64,000 nt of DNA from Pseudomonadota bacterium (GCA_021847015.1 JAJZVW010000001.1:210476-274475); one strand, 5' to 3'. Positions 8,074-16,559 are shown, numbered from the stretch's first letter. The notes: generated by a model not told the origin, from the letters alone. A program made the numbers and translations.

Positions 8074-8820
8074 ATGGAGAACACGACCTACATCGCGCTG
8101 TCGCGCCAAGCCGCCCTTTGGCGCCAGATGGAAGTGGTCGCCAACAACATGGCCAATGCCAACACCACTGGCTACAAGGCCAAGCACATGCTGTTCAGCG
8201 AGTACCTGATGCCGACCCGCTCCACCAATCGGGCCGTCGGCGACAAGCTTTCCTTCGTCCAGGACAGGGGCGAAGTCCGGGACGACCGCGAGGGGCCGAT
8301 AACCCAGACCGGCAACCCCCTGGATCTGGCCTTGCACGGAGACGGCTACTTCCAGGTCGAGACCGAGGCGGGCATGCGCTACACGCGCAACGGCCACTTC
8401 CGCCTGGACGAAGGCGGCATGCTGGTCAACAGCGACGGCTTGGCGGTGATGGACGTCCGCGACCAGCCGATCATTTTCGCTCCCAACGAGACGAAGATCA
8501 ACGTCACCCCCGACGGCACCGTGACGACCGAGAACGGCCTGGTGGCCAAACTCAAAGTGGCGACGTTCGCCAACCCGCAGGACCTCCGCGCCGCCGGCGG
8601 CGGGCTCTTAGAGACGGCTCAGACGCCCGACATCGCCAGCCGGCCGCAAATCGCTCAGAGAATGCTCGAAGAATCCAACGTCCAGCCCGTGGTCGAGATG
8701 ACGAATATGATGACGATCCTTCGCGAATACGAGGCCAACCAGAACATCATCGAGGCCGAAAACAACCGCATGATCAAAGCCATGCAGGTCTTGAGTCAAA
8801 CCCAGACCGCCCAGGGCTGA
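8074..8820 (+). CDS. flgF: FlgF, flagellar proximal rod protein
   Basis: 248 residues. FlgF is exported by the flagellar type III system and forms part of the rod through the periplasm. The N-terminal rod/hook signature QMEVVANNMANANTTGYKAK is clear. The middle has GNPLDLALHGDGYFQVE and the C-terminus has the coiled coil NMMTILREYEANQNIIEAEN typical of FlgE/F/G proteins. I use the ATG at 8074 (GGAG and AAGGG just upstream) rather than the TTG at 8065. It is the first gene of a four-gene operon behind a sigma-54 type promoter; flgG begins 25 bases later. Confidence 0.94.
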   Translation: MENTTYIALSRQAALWRQMEVVANNMANANTTGYKAKHMLFSEYLMPTRSTNRAVGDKLSFVQDRGEVRDDREGPITQTGNPLDLALHGDGYFQVETEAGMRYTRNGHFRLDEGGMLVNSDGLAVMDVRDQPIIFAPNETKINVTPDGTVTTENGLVAKLKVATFANPQDLRAAGGGLLETAQTPDIASRPQIAQRMLEESNVQPVVEMTNMMTILREYEANQNIIEAENNRMIKAMQVLSQTQTAQG

Positions 8821-8845
8821 GGGTCCAGAGGAGAGGTAGACGACC

Positions 8846-9631
8846 ATGCGTACGCTCAGCATCGCCGCCACCGGCATGATGGCCCAGCAGACCAACGTGG
8901 AAGTGATTTCGAACAACATCGCCAACATGAACACCACCGCCTACAACCGTCGGCGGCCGGAATTCACGGACCTGCTCTATCAGAACATCCAGCGGATCGG
9001 CACGACCTCGTCCGACATGGGCACCATCGTGCCGAGCGGCATCCAGCTTGGCCTGGGCGTGAAAACCACCGCCGTCTACCGCATCACCGAGCCCGGCTCG
9101 CTCCAGAACACCAACAACACCCTGGACCTCGCCGTCCAGGGCAGGGGTTATTTCAAGGTCCTGCTTCCGTCGGGCGAATACGCCTATACCCGGGACGGCA
9201 CCTTCCAGCTTTCCCCTACCGGCCAGATCGTCACCCAGCAGGGGTACCAGGTCATGCCGGGCATCTCCATCGACAACAACGCCACCGGCGTGACCATCGA
9301 TACGACGGGGCAGGTGAACGAGAACCTGTCCGGTCAGATCACGCCGGCCATCAAGGGCCAGTTCACGATAACCATCTTCCCGAACGATGCCGGCCTTGAA
9401 GCGACGGGGGACAACCTGTTCCTGGCCACCCCCGCCTCCGGCAACCCGCTGGACGCCACGCCGGGCAAGCCCGGCTACGGCACCATCCTCCAGGGCTATC
9501 TCGAAACCTCCAACGTCAATGTCGTGTCGGAGGTCACCGATCTGATCAGCGCCCAGCGCGCCTACGAGATGAACTCCAAGGTCATCCAAGCCGCCGACGA
9601 GATGCTGAACACCGTCAATCAGCTGAAGTGA
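8846..9631 (+). CDS. flgG: FlgG, flagellar distal rod protein
   Basis: 261 residues, the normal FlgG length. It builds the distal rod that passes through the P and L rings. The N-terminus TNVEVISNNIANMNTTAYNR, GRGYFKVLLPSGEYAYTRDG in the middle and the C-terminal SEVTDLISAQRAYEMNSKVI are diagnostic. The SD is AGGAGAGG about ten bases before the ATG. It is followed within 10 bases by flgA, the chaperone for P-ring assembly, so rod and ring assembly factors are co-transcribed. Confidence 0.97.
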   Translation: MRTLSIAATGMMAQQTNVEVISNNIANMNTTAYNRRRPEFTDLLYQNIQRIGTTSSDMGTIVPSGIQLGLGVKTTAVYRITEPGSLQNTNNTLDLAVQGRGYFKVLLPSGEYAYTRDGTFQLSPTGQIVTQQGYQVMPGISIDNNATGVTIDTTGQVNENLSGQITPAIKGQFTITIFPNDAGLEATGDNLFLATPASGNPLDATPGKPGYGTILQGYLETSNVNVVSEVTDLISAQRAYEMNSKVIQAADEMLNTVNQLK

Positions 9632-9640
9632 TGGGGTGCC

Positions 9641-10597
9641 ATGAAACACGTCATCCTCGCCCTCCTCCTCTCCCTCGGCCTGCCCGTGCTGGCCGTCGCC
9701 GCAGGGCTTCCGGTGCAACTCCGTTCGGAGGCCACCATCAACGGCGACGCGATCCGGCTCGGCGACCTCTGGGATAATCTCGGCGACAAGGCCGGCACCG
9801 CGATCGCCGCGGCGCCGCAGCCGGGCCGGCGGGTCACCCTGGACGCGCGCTGGCTGGCGGCGGTGGCCGGCACCAACGGCATCGACTGGCATCCTTCCAG
9901 CCCATTCGACCGCATCGTCGTCGAGCGCGCCGGGCGCACCGTCGATCCGGCGTCGATCGAAAGCGCGGTCCGTGAGGCGCTGGCCATGCAGGGGCTTCCC
10001 CAGGGAACCGGCTTCGAACTCTCCAGCCGCTCGGCTCTCGCAATCGTCATTCCCGCCGATGCCCAGCCGGATGTGGCGGTCCACGACCTCGACGTCGACC
10101 AGAGGACGCAGCGGTTCTCCGCCACCGTCGAGGTGCCGGCGGGAGCCCCGAACGCCATCCGCGTCCGTGTGTCGGGACGCACCTTCACGACGACCAAGAT
10201 CCCGGTCCTCAATCGGACCGTGGCGCGCGGCGATGTCATCGGCGAACGCGACATCGATTGGCTCGACGTTCGCGACGACAATATGCGGCGCGACATAGCG
10301 CTCGAACCCCGCGAACTGGTCGGCATGGAACCGCGGTTCCAGGTCAAGGCCGGCATGCCGGTTCGGCTGGCGGATTTGCAGCGGCCCATTCTGGTGTCCC
10401 GCAACTCGACCGTAACGATGGTCCTGCGGACTCCGTACATGACGCTGACCAGCCAGGGCCGAGCCACCGAGGATGGCGGACGCGGCGATATCGTCCACGT
10501 CACCAACACCCAGACGAAGCAAGTCGTCGAGGCGTTGGTTGAAGGGCCGGGGACCGTGTCGGTGGCCCTCAACACGCCGCGCGCCCTGTCCAATTAG
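9641..10597 (+). CDS. flgA: FlgA, P-ring assembly chaperone
   Basis: 318 residues with a Sec signal peptide (MKHVILALLLSLGLPVLAVAAG). FlgA is a periplasmic chaperone for polymerisation of FlgI into the P ring around the rod. The C-terminal half has the SAF-type fold and hallmark segments: VLNRTVARGDVIGERDIDW, ELVGMEPRFQVKAGMPVRLA and ADLQRPILVSRNSTVTMVLR. The extended N-terminal region (RLGDLWDNLGDKAG) is the form common in alphaproteobacteria. It sits between flgG and flgH. Its client FlgI is not encoded in this window. Confidence 0.93.
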   Translation: MKHVILALLLSLGLPVLAVAAGLPVQLRSEATINGDAIRLGDLWDNLGDKAGTAIAAAPQPGRRVTLDARWLAAVAGTNGIDWHPSSPFDRIVVERAGRTVDPASIESAVREALAMQGLPQGTGFELSSRSALAIVIPADAQPDVAVHDLDVDQRTQRFSATVEVPAGAPNAIRVRVSGRTFTTTKIPVLNRTVARGDVIGERDIDWLDVRDDNMRRDIALEPRELVGMEPRFQVKAGMPVRLADLQRPILVSRNSTVTMVLRTPYMTLTSQGRATEDGGRGDIVHVTNTQTKQVVEALVEGPGTVSVALNTPRALSN

Positions 10598-10618
10598 CGG
10601 CGCGGCAAGGAACCAGCC

Positions 10619-11395
10619 ATGAAGACGCCCTCCCCGCCCTTCGCCGTCCTTTCCGCCGTGACGCGGCTCGCCGCCGTGGTCGGCGCCCTGGGGACGCTTG
10701 CCGCCTGCAACACCGTCGAGCGGCTGTCGGAAATGGGGTCCGGCCCGCAAGTCTCCGGCATTCAGAACCCCCTCCAGCGCCCGGGCTACCAGCCGGTGTC
10801 GATGCCCATGCCGCAACCCGTCGCTCCGCCGCAGAGCGCCAGCTCGCTTTGGCGTGCGGGGGCGCGGGCCTTCTTCAAGGACCAGCGCGCCAAGGACGTG
10901 GGCGACATCGTGACCGTCTCCCTGTCCCTCAACGACAGCGCTTCCTTCGGCACCAGCCTGAACCGCAGCCGCACCGATTCCGAGGCCGCCAACGCCACCA
11001 ATTTCCTGGGCTTCGAGAGCAAGCTGTCGAACATCCTGCCCAAGTCGGTCGATCCCGCCTCTCTGCTCAACCTGGGATCGAGCTCCAGCGCGGTGACGGC
11101 GGGCACGACCGGGCGCGCCGACTCGATGACCACCAACATCGCCGCCACCATCACGCAGGTTCTGCCCAACGGCAACCTGGTGATCGCCGGCCGTCAGGAA
11201 ATGCGCGTGAACTTCGAGTTGCGGGAATTGACCATCCAGGGCGTCATCCGCCCCGAGGACATCAGTACCCAGAACACGGTCACCTACGACAAGATCGCCG
11301 AGGCCCGAATCTATTACGGCGGGCGCGGCGTCGCCAGCGACGTCGCCCAACCGCGCTACGGCCAGGAACTTATCGACATCCTTTTCCCGTTCTGA
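10619..11395 (+). CDS. flgH: FlgH, flagellar L-ring lipoprotein
   Basis: 258 residues. FlgH forms the outer-membrane L ring. The N-terminus is a lipoprotein signal with lipobox LGTLAAC, acylated on that Cys. Family segments include SLWRAGARAFFKDQRAKDVG, DIVTVSLSLNDSASFGTS, VLPNGNLVIAGRQEMRVNFE and LTIQGVIRPEDISTQNTV, ending ARIYYGGRGVASD...RYGQELIDILFPF. It is the last flagellar gene of this run; a stable hairpin follows directly and the next gene is a cation ATPase, so flgI does not follow as it does in many genomes. Confidence 0.96.
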   Translation: MKTPSPPFAVLSAVTRLAAVVGALGTLAACNTVERLSEMGSGPQVSGIQNPLQRPGYQPVSMPMPQPVAPPQSASSLWRAGARAFFKDQRAKDVGDIVTVSLSLNDSASFGTSLNRSRTDSEAANATNFLGFESKLSNILPKSVDPASLLNLGSSSSAVTAGTTGRADSMTTNIAATITQVLPNGNLVIAGRQEMRVNFELRELTIQGVIRPEDISTQNTVTYDKIAEARIYYGGRGVASDVAQPRYGQELIDILFPF

Positions 11396-11411
11396 AACCC
11401 GCCCTCGCCCG

Positions 11412-11434
11412 ATCCCCCTCCGGTGGAGGGGGAT
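11412..11434 (+). terminator. Hairpin after flgH
   Basis: A perfect 10-base-pair stem (ATCCCCCTCC / GGAGGGGGAT) with a 3-base loop starts 17 bases after the flgH stop. There is no T-run, so it may be a Rho-aided terminator or an mRNA 3'-end stabiliser that separates the flagellar operon from the ATPase gene. Confidence 0.5.
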
Positions 11435-11481
11435 GCCCCCTTGGACTCATACCCCTGGCGGCACGCGCCCGCGCGATCGAC

Positions 11482-14385
11482 ATGAAGCCCGTCGAAACGC
11501 GCACGGAACCGGAGCCCCCCACGGATATGACCGCTGCCGCGCCAAGCGCTTCCGTCCCGATGGAGGTGATCCATTCCGCCGTCCCCGGACGTGTGCGCCT
11601 GCGCATTCCCGCCCTGCGGCGCGACCGGGAGGCGGCGCGGTTCCTGATGCGGGAACTGACACGCGCCCCGGCAATTCTTTCCCTGTCCGCCAACCCGGTC
11701 ACGGGATCGCTGCTGATTTATTACGACCCGTTCCGGCCGCTACCCGACATATTGGACGACGTCGCCAAGGCGGCCCGGGGCGACATGCCCTCCCGCCCGG
11801 CCGGCGCCGAGGCCGGCAATGCGCCATGGCACAGCCTGCCGATCGGGGACGCCCTGGCGCTGGTGGGCGGCCCGAGCCCCAAAGGGCTATCGTGGCCGGA
11901 ATCCCAGCGGCGATTGGCGAGGCACGGCCGCAACCGCCTGCCGTTGCCGCGGCGGCGCGGTTTCGCGTCCATCCTCGGCGGGCAATTCACATCCCTTCCG
12001 GTCATGTTGCTCATGGCCTCGGCGGTTATTTCACTCCTCACCGCGAATCCCTTCGAGGGAATCGCCATTCTCATGGTGGTCGGCCTCAACGGCATGATCG
12101 GTGCGGTGTCCGAGGCGCAGGCGGAAGCCATGATCGCGCGGCTGGAATCGCGGCGACGGCTGCTGGCGGTGGTTCGTCGCGACGGACGGCAGACCTCCCT
12201 CGATGCGGAGGAGATCGTTCCCGGTGACATTCTCCTGCTCTCTCCGGGGCTGACCATCGCCGCCGACGCCCGGCTGATCGAGACCGATGATTTTGCCACC
12301 GACGAATCCGTGCTCACCGGGGAAAGCATGCCCGTGGTCAAGGCCGCCGACACGGTGCTGCCCGCCCATATGCCGCTTTCCGACCGCGCCAACATGGTGT
12401 GGCGGGGCACCCTGGCGGCCTCGGGAACCGCCATTGCGGTGACGGTCGCCACCGGCCGCGAGACCGAGATCGGCCGCATTCAGACGCTGGTCGGCGACGT
12501 AAGCCGGCCTCAGACGCCGCTGCAACGGCAATTGGACGCGCTGGGGCGCCGTCTGGTGCTGGGCAGCGCGGCGGCCGCGCTCGCCATGGTGGGCCTGGGG
12601 ATGCTGCGCGGCCAGGGCTTGGCGCTCATGCTGCGCGCCGGGGCCGCCTTGGCCGTCGCCGCCATTCCCGAGGGATTGCCGACCGTGGCCACCCTTTCCC
12701 TTGCCCTGGCGGTGCGCGACTTGGAACGCCGCGGAGTCCTGGTACGCCGCCTGGAAGCGGTGGAGGCCATCGGCGCAGTCGCCACCATCTTCTTCGACAA
12801 GACGGGGACGCTGACCTTGAACCGCATGGCGGTGGCCCAGGCGCGGGTCGACGGGGCGGCGGCGGGAGAACGCCTGTGGCAGGTGGCGGCGCTGTGTTCG
12901 GACGCTTCGATCCAGCCCGCGGCCGGGGGCGGATGGGTCGTCGAGGGCTCTTCGACGGAGACGGCCCTGGTGCGGACGGCCCTGGATTGCGGGATCGACG
13001 TCCCGGCGCTCCGCCGGACGCATCCGCGCCTGTCGGAGCGATACCGCGACGACCGTCGCCAATCCATGGCGACCATCCACGACCTCGGCCAGGGACGACG
13101 GCTGATCGCGGTGAAGGGCAGCCCGGCCGAGGTTCTGGCCGCGTGCTCCGGCCACCTGGTCGCGGGCGTGGGCGGCGGCAGCCACCGGGTGCCGCTGTCC
13201 GACGCGGACCGCGTCCGCATCGCCGCCGAGAACGGAGCGATGGCCTCGGAAGGATTGCGGGTGCTCGGCTTCGCGTTCGACGAGGACGCGGACGGCTGTA
13301 CCGACGAGCAGCACCTGACCTGGCTGGGTTTGGTGGCCCTCTCCGACCCGCTGCGCCCAGGCGCGGAGAATTTCGTCGCCGCGCTGCACCGCGCCGGAAT
13401 CGAGACGGTGATGCTGACCGGGGATCAGGCGGCCACGGCCAGGGCGGTGGCGGCAAGGCTGAAGCTCAGCGACGGCGCCGAAGAGCCGGTCGCGGACTCG
13501 GCCATGGTCGATACCCTCGATGCCGAGGCCCTGGCGGAAATGGCCCACCGCACGCGGGTGTTCGCGCGCATCCTCCCCAGCCACAAGCTTAAGGTGGTCC
13601 AAGCGTACCGGCGGGATGGCCGGGTGGTGGCGATGGTCGGGGATGGAATCAACGACGGGCCGGCGCTGAAGGCCGCCGACGTGGGGGTCACCATGGGGCG
13701 GCACGGCAGCCGGGCGGCGCGCGACCTCTCGGACCTGGTCCTGGAGGAGGACGATCTCGGCGGGTTGCTGTCCGCGATCGAACACGGCCGCACCACCCAT
13801 GTGAACATCCGCAAGGCGGTCGATTTCATGATCGCCACCAACGTTTCCGAAATCCTCGTGATGCTGGCGGCAACAGGCTTGGGCCTAGGCACGCCGCTGG
13901 GCCCGGCCCAATTGCTGTGGATCAACCTTGTGACCGACGTGCTGCCCGGGCTGGCGCTTTCCCGCGAGGCACCGGAAGCGGGGACATTGGAGCGCCCGCC
14001 GCCCGACGCCAACGCCCCATTCCTGGATCGGAGCAATGTCGGGCACCTGTTGCGCCAGGCCGCCGTGCTGGCAGCGGGACCCTTGGCCGCCCACGTCTGG
14101 GGCTTGGCACGCGGCGATGGCGACCGTGCCGCGTCGATGACCAGCACGACGATGGTCGCCGGCCAGTTGCTCCACGCCCTCACCGTGCGGTCGCGATACC
14201 ACGAGGGAGTACCGCCACCCAACCCCTGGCTGACCGGCGCGGTGGCCGGAACCTTGGCACTCCAAGGCGCGGCCGTGACATTGCCATGGCTTCGGCGGCT
14301 TCTTGGCCTGGCGCCGCTGGGCGCGACGGATCTGGCGGGGGCCGCCGCGGCCGCGCTCGTCCCCTGGCTGATCAACCGCGCCTGA
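11482..14385 (+). CDS. P-type cation-transporting ATPase with N-terminal HMA_2-like domain
   Basis: About 967 residues. All catalytic motifs are intact: TGES (279-282), DKTGT with phospho-acceptor D439, and GDGIND (720-725). Membrane topology is P2-like: a cation-ATPase N-domain (PWHSL...LSWPESQRRLARHGRNRLP) and AIPEGLP in M4 (E397), instead of the CPx or SPC of P1B metal pumps. ATNVSEIL in M5 (N787, E790) and NLVTD in M6 (N815, D819) line up with SERCA cation ligands. Fused ahead of this is an HMA_2-like ferredoxin fold domain (about 27-90) with GRVRLRIPAL and NPVTGSLLIYY but no cysteine pair. Predicted substrate is a divalent cation (Ca, Mn or Fe are all possible). Start at 11482 is uncertain; ATGs at 11527 and 11560 also keep the domain. 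It heads a cluster of HMA_2 and DUF5132 proteins. Confidence 0.88.
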   Translation: MKPVETRTEPEPPTDMTAAAPSASVPMEVIHSAVPGRVRLRIPALRRDREAARFLMRELTRAPAILSLSANPVTGSLLIYYDPFRPLPDILDDVAKAARGDMPSRPAGAEAGNAPWHSLPIGDALALVGGPSPKGLSWPESQRRLARHGRNRLPLPRRRGFASILGGQFTSLPVMLLMASAVISLLTANPFEGIAILMVVGLNGMIGAVSEAQAEAMIARLESRRRLLAVVRRDGRQTSLDAEEIVPGDILLLSPGLTIAADARLIETDDFATDESVLTGESMPVVKAADTVLPAHMPLSDRANMVWRGTLAASGTAIAVTVATGRETEIGRIQTLVGDVSRPQTPLQRQLDALGRRLVLGSAAAALAMVGLGMLRGQGLALMLRAGAALAVAAIPEGLPTVATLSLALAVRDLERRGVLVRRLEAVEAIGAVATIFFDKTGTLTLNRMAVAQARVDGAAAGERLWQVAALCSDASIQPAAGGGWVVEGSSTETALVRTALDCGIDVPALRRTHPRLSERYRDDRRQSMATIHDLGQGRRLIAVKGSPAEVLAACSGHLVAGVGGGSHRVPLSDADRVRIAAENGAMASEGLRVLGFAFDEDADGCTDEQHLTWLGLVALSDPLRPGAENFVAALHRAGIETVMLTGDQAATARAVAARLKLSDGAEEPVADSAMVDTLDAEALAEMAHRTRVFARILPSHKLKVVQAYRRDGRVVAMVGDGINDGPALKAADVGVTMGRHGSRAARDLSDLVLEEDDLGGLLSAIEHGRTTHVNIRKAVDFMIATNVSEILVMLAATGLGLGTPLGPAQLLWINLVTDVLPGLALSREAPEAGTLERPPPDANAPFLDRSNVGHLLRQAAVLAAGPLAAHVWGLARGDGDRAASMTSTTMVAGQLLHALTVRSRYHEGVPPPNPWLTGAVAGTLALQGAAVTLPWLRRLLGLAPLGATDLAGAAAAALVPWLINRA

Positions 14386-14395
14386 CGGATCGGCC

Positions 14396-14755
14396 TCAGA
14401 TCAGCGCGGCGACCAGCGTGGCCGCGGAGCGTTCCACAAGGATGTCGATCGCCAGGCGAACCGCCGCGTGGACCACCCGCTCCGCCGGATCCGGCGCCGT
14501 GGCCGTCGGCACGGCGAATCCCGCCAGCCGCAATTCTTCCCCCAGGCGAGCCGGGGCGGTAACGCCCGGATTGTAGTGGATCAGAACGCTCCCGGTGACC
14601 GGATTGGCCGACACCCGCTCAACCCCGGGAAGGCTCCCGAGGATGGCACACGCCTGCGCCGCCGCGGCCGCGTTCCGCTTGATAACCCCAAGCCTCAGAC
14701 GGAGCCGGCCGGGCACGTGGTGGACCGTATCGATCATGAGCTGTTTTTTCCGCAT
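14396..14755 (-). CDS. Small HMA_2-like domain protein
   Basis: 119 residues, on the opposite strand and converging on the ATPase stop with 10 bases between. The first ~70 residues (HHVPGRLRLRLGVIKRN ... VERVSANPVTGSVLIHYNPG) closely parallel the N-terminal domain of the adjacent ATPase: the same GR(V/L)RLR strand and AN-P-V-T-GS-(V/L)-LI strand. There is one cysteine and no CxxC, so classic soft-metal binding is unlikely. The C-terminal ~45 residues (DPAERVVHAAVRLAIDILVE) form an amphipathic or weakly hydrophobic helix. It may be a stand-alone regulatory or docking partner of the ATPase; this is inference from the shared domain. Confidence 0.75.
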   Translation of the reverse strand: MRKKQLMIDTVHHVPGRLRLRLGVIKRNAAAAAQACAILGSLPGVERVSANPVTGSVLIHYNPGVTAPARLGEELRLAGFAVPTATAPDPAERVVHAAVRLAIDILVERSAATLVAALI

Positions 14756-14983
14756 TTCGCCGAGATCCTAGTCCGTTTCTCGCCCACAGGGTTTGAAGGT
14801 TTCGTTGCAAATTCCCGGCCTGGCTCGAAAAACCCGAAAGGCCGGCGGACATCCATCCGAATGCACCGCCCCCCTCCACCCTGGGACGAATGCGCACCCC
14901 CGGCCTGCCCGCGCATGATGGGACATCCCGCACCGGCTCCGCCCGGCCAACATCAAGGCGGGTGGACGACAAGGAGGATCCGA

Positions 14984-15259
14984 GTGAACCGCGAACTCGT
15001 GAAGGGCATGGCCATCGGAATCGGCGTCGGTCTGGCGGCGCCCGTAATGCTGCCCGTGCTTGCGCGCATCGCCAAGCCCAGCATGAACGCGGTCATCCGC
15101 GCCGGCATCATGGCTTGGGAGCGAGGGCGCGAGGCCGCGGCCGAGTTCGGCGAATATGCCGAGGACATGATGGCCGAAGCCCGCAGCCACGCATCCCGAG
15201 AGCCGGGAGAACCGGCTGTCGCCCAGACCGGCGGAAACGGAGAGGCGCGCGGTGCCTGA
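14984..15259 (+). CDS. DUF5132-type small membrane protein
   Basis: 91 residues from a GTG start, chosen because AAGGAGG lies 6 bases upstream. One glycine-rich hydrophobic N-terminal helix (GMAIGIGVGLAAPVMLPVLA) is followed by a soluble helix (MNAVIRAGIMAWERGREAAA) and an acidic helix (EFGEYAEDMMAEARSH). The layout GxGxG membrane helix, AKP, then WERGREAxAExGE matches my memory of DUF5132 proteins, which often lie beside HMA_2 proteins and P-type ATPases. It overlaps the next gene by 8 bases, so the two are translationally coupled. Function unknown; a role in a membrane compartment or as a pump partner is speculative. Confidence 0.75.
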   Translation: MNRELVKGMAIGIGVGLAAPVMLPVLARIAKPSMNAVIRAGIMAWERGREAAAEFGEYAEDMMAEARSHASREPGEPAVAQTGGNGEARGA

Positions 15260-15749
15260 TCACGCCCCCCCCCTTCTTGCGGCCCACATCGCCCATGCCA
15301 TGCGCGGCCGCGTGCGTCTGCGCATTCACGAGGCGCGCGGCCAACCCGAGCGGCTGGGGCGGGTGCTGGACAAGCTCGCCAGCCACCACGACGTGAGAGA
15401 GGTCCGCGCCGATCATCGCACCGGAAGCGTAGTGGTGCTGGGAGACCTCGCCATCGACGCCCTGCGGAACTTCGGCCGCGAGCAGGAGTTGTTCGAGCTG
15501 GTTCCCGCGCCGGAGTTGCAGCCGCTGTCCGAAGACATCGTAGGGGGGTTGGAGACCGCCGACGAGCGCATCCGTCTGGCGACCGGCGGCCGGCTGGGGG
15601 TGATGAGCCTCGCCGCGACCGCCCTGGTCGGGATCGCGGCGGTTCAAGCCGTCCGGGGACAGATCAGTGTCCCGGCCATGACTCTTCTTTGGTATGCGTT
15701 CAGTGTGGTGCTGATGGCTCGCAGCGGCCGGAAATTGTTGCTTACTTGA
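15252..15749 (+). CDS. HMA_2-like domain protein with C-terminal membrane helices
   Basis: 165 residues from a GTG overlapping the DUF5132 gene by 8 bases. The N-terminal ~80 residues carry the same fold signature as the ATPase and the small HMA_2 protein (MRGRVRLRIHEARGQ, VRADHRTGSVVVLGD), again without cysteines. A linker (VPAPELQPLSEDIVGGLETA) leads to two hydrophobic segments (GVMSLAATALVGIAAVQAV and PAMTLLWYAFSVVLMA), so it should be an integral membrane protein with a cytoplasmic HMA-like head. It resembles in outline the HMA-domain membrane proteins encoded with ferrosome ATPases, but I cannot confirm homology. Confidence 0.75.
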   Translation: MPDHAPPLLAAHIAHAMRGRVRLRIHEARGQPERLGRVLDKLASHHDVREVRADHRTGSVVVLGDLAIDALRNFGREQELFELVPAPELQPLSEDIVGGLETADERIRLATGGRLGVMSLAATALVGIAAVQAVRGQISVPAMTLLWYAFSVVLMARSGRKLLLT

Positions 15750-15811
15750 TAGAGAATGCGGGCCTGGGGCAACCGGGCCCCGTTGCATTCAAGACCACGA
15801 AGGAGATTCTG

Positions 15812-16165
15812 ATGGCCGATCCGACGATCGAGACCCGACACGAAGGCGGCAAGGAACAGATGGAAGAACACGCCGGTCCCGCCGCCGAGGAGGCGCCGAG
15901 GGGTGCGCGTGCCGCCGCGGCTATGCGCGACAGCCTGATCGGCGGTGTTCACGGCGCCCAGACAGTGATGAGCGAGGGGGTTCACATGGTTCGCGACATC
16001 GCCAGCGACACCTTGCGCGCGGCTGGCGACGTCGGATCCGTGGCCGTGGACACCACCCGCCATCTTCTCGTCGACGTTGCCGACGGGGTGCGCGACATCC
16101 TCACCCACATCATTCCGTTCCGTACCGGACGCGGTGAAGGCCCCGGTGAACGGAAAGAACACTGA
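15812..16165 (+). CDS. Unknown small protein of the HMA_2/ATPase cluster
   Basis: 117 residues, with AGGAG 6 bases before the ATG, 62 bases after the HMA_2 membrane protein. A charged His/Glu-rich N-terminus (ETRHEGGKEQMEEHAGPAAE) is followed by a long amphipathic helical region (SEGVHMVRDIASDTLRAAGD, then VDTTRHLLVDVADGVRDILT) and a short basic/Gly tail. The pattern of repeated Val/Ala-Asp-x-x-Arg turns resembles phasin-like or membrane-surface helices. I recognise no family. Its place at the end of the cluster suggests it works with the ATPase, possibly coating a membrane or granule; that is only an inference. Confidence 0.65.
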   Translation: MADPTIETRHEGGKEQMEEHAGPAAEEAPRGARAAAAMRDSLIGGVHGAQTVMSEGVHMVRDIASDTLRAAGDVGSVAVDTTRHLLVDVADGVRDILTHIIPFRTGRGEGPGERKEH

Positions 16166-16193
16166 GGCGAGTGCGGGCGGACGGCCGGGCGGC

Positions 16194-16559
16194 TCAGTTC
16201 AGCCTCGTGCCGCCGCCCGCCAATTCCTGCCGGAGCAGGGCGAGTTCCCCGGGATTGACACCGAACCAGTCGGCCGACGCCTGGCGATGATCGGCGAGAG
16301 CCGAAGCGGCGTAGATGCCGGCTTGCAGACGCGACGTGATTTCCGATTCCCCCACACCGTCGATAACCGCCGCGATGATGCCGGACAGCGACGATTCCGG
16401 ATCGAGGGCGGGTGCCCGTTCGTGCCACCGGTAGAGGGCCGAATAGACGCTGGTGAGATAGGCTCGACGAACCTCCCATCCCTCTCCCGCGGTCTCCCTC
16501 AGCAGGCGATCGACGATGGTGCGGAATGGGGGAATGAGCGTGTCGTAGGCACCGGTCAT
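16194..16559 (-). CDS. Conserved-looking hypothetical protein, 121 aa
   Basis: 121 residues, all-helical and soluble (TLIPPFRTIVDRLLRETAGE, RRAYLTSVYSALYRWHERAP, ALADHRQASADWFGVNPGEL). No cysteines, no signal peptide, no motif I know. Codon usage and strong third-position GC bias support it as a real gene. It converges on the 117-residue protein of the HMA_2 cluster with 28 bases between stops. No function can be given. Confidence 0.6.
   Translation of the reverse strand: MTGAYDTLIPPFRTIVDRLLRETAGEGWEVRRAYLTSVYSALYRWHERAPALDPESSLSGIIAAVIDGVGESEITSRLQAGIYAASALADHRQASADWFGVNPGELALLRQELAGGGTRLN

Noticed and set aside
11482..16165. Canonical ferrosome (fez) operon
   Set aside because: The ATPase has P2 motifs (AIPEGLP, NLVTD) and not P1B-type ones; I report the cluster as ferrosome-reminiscent only.
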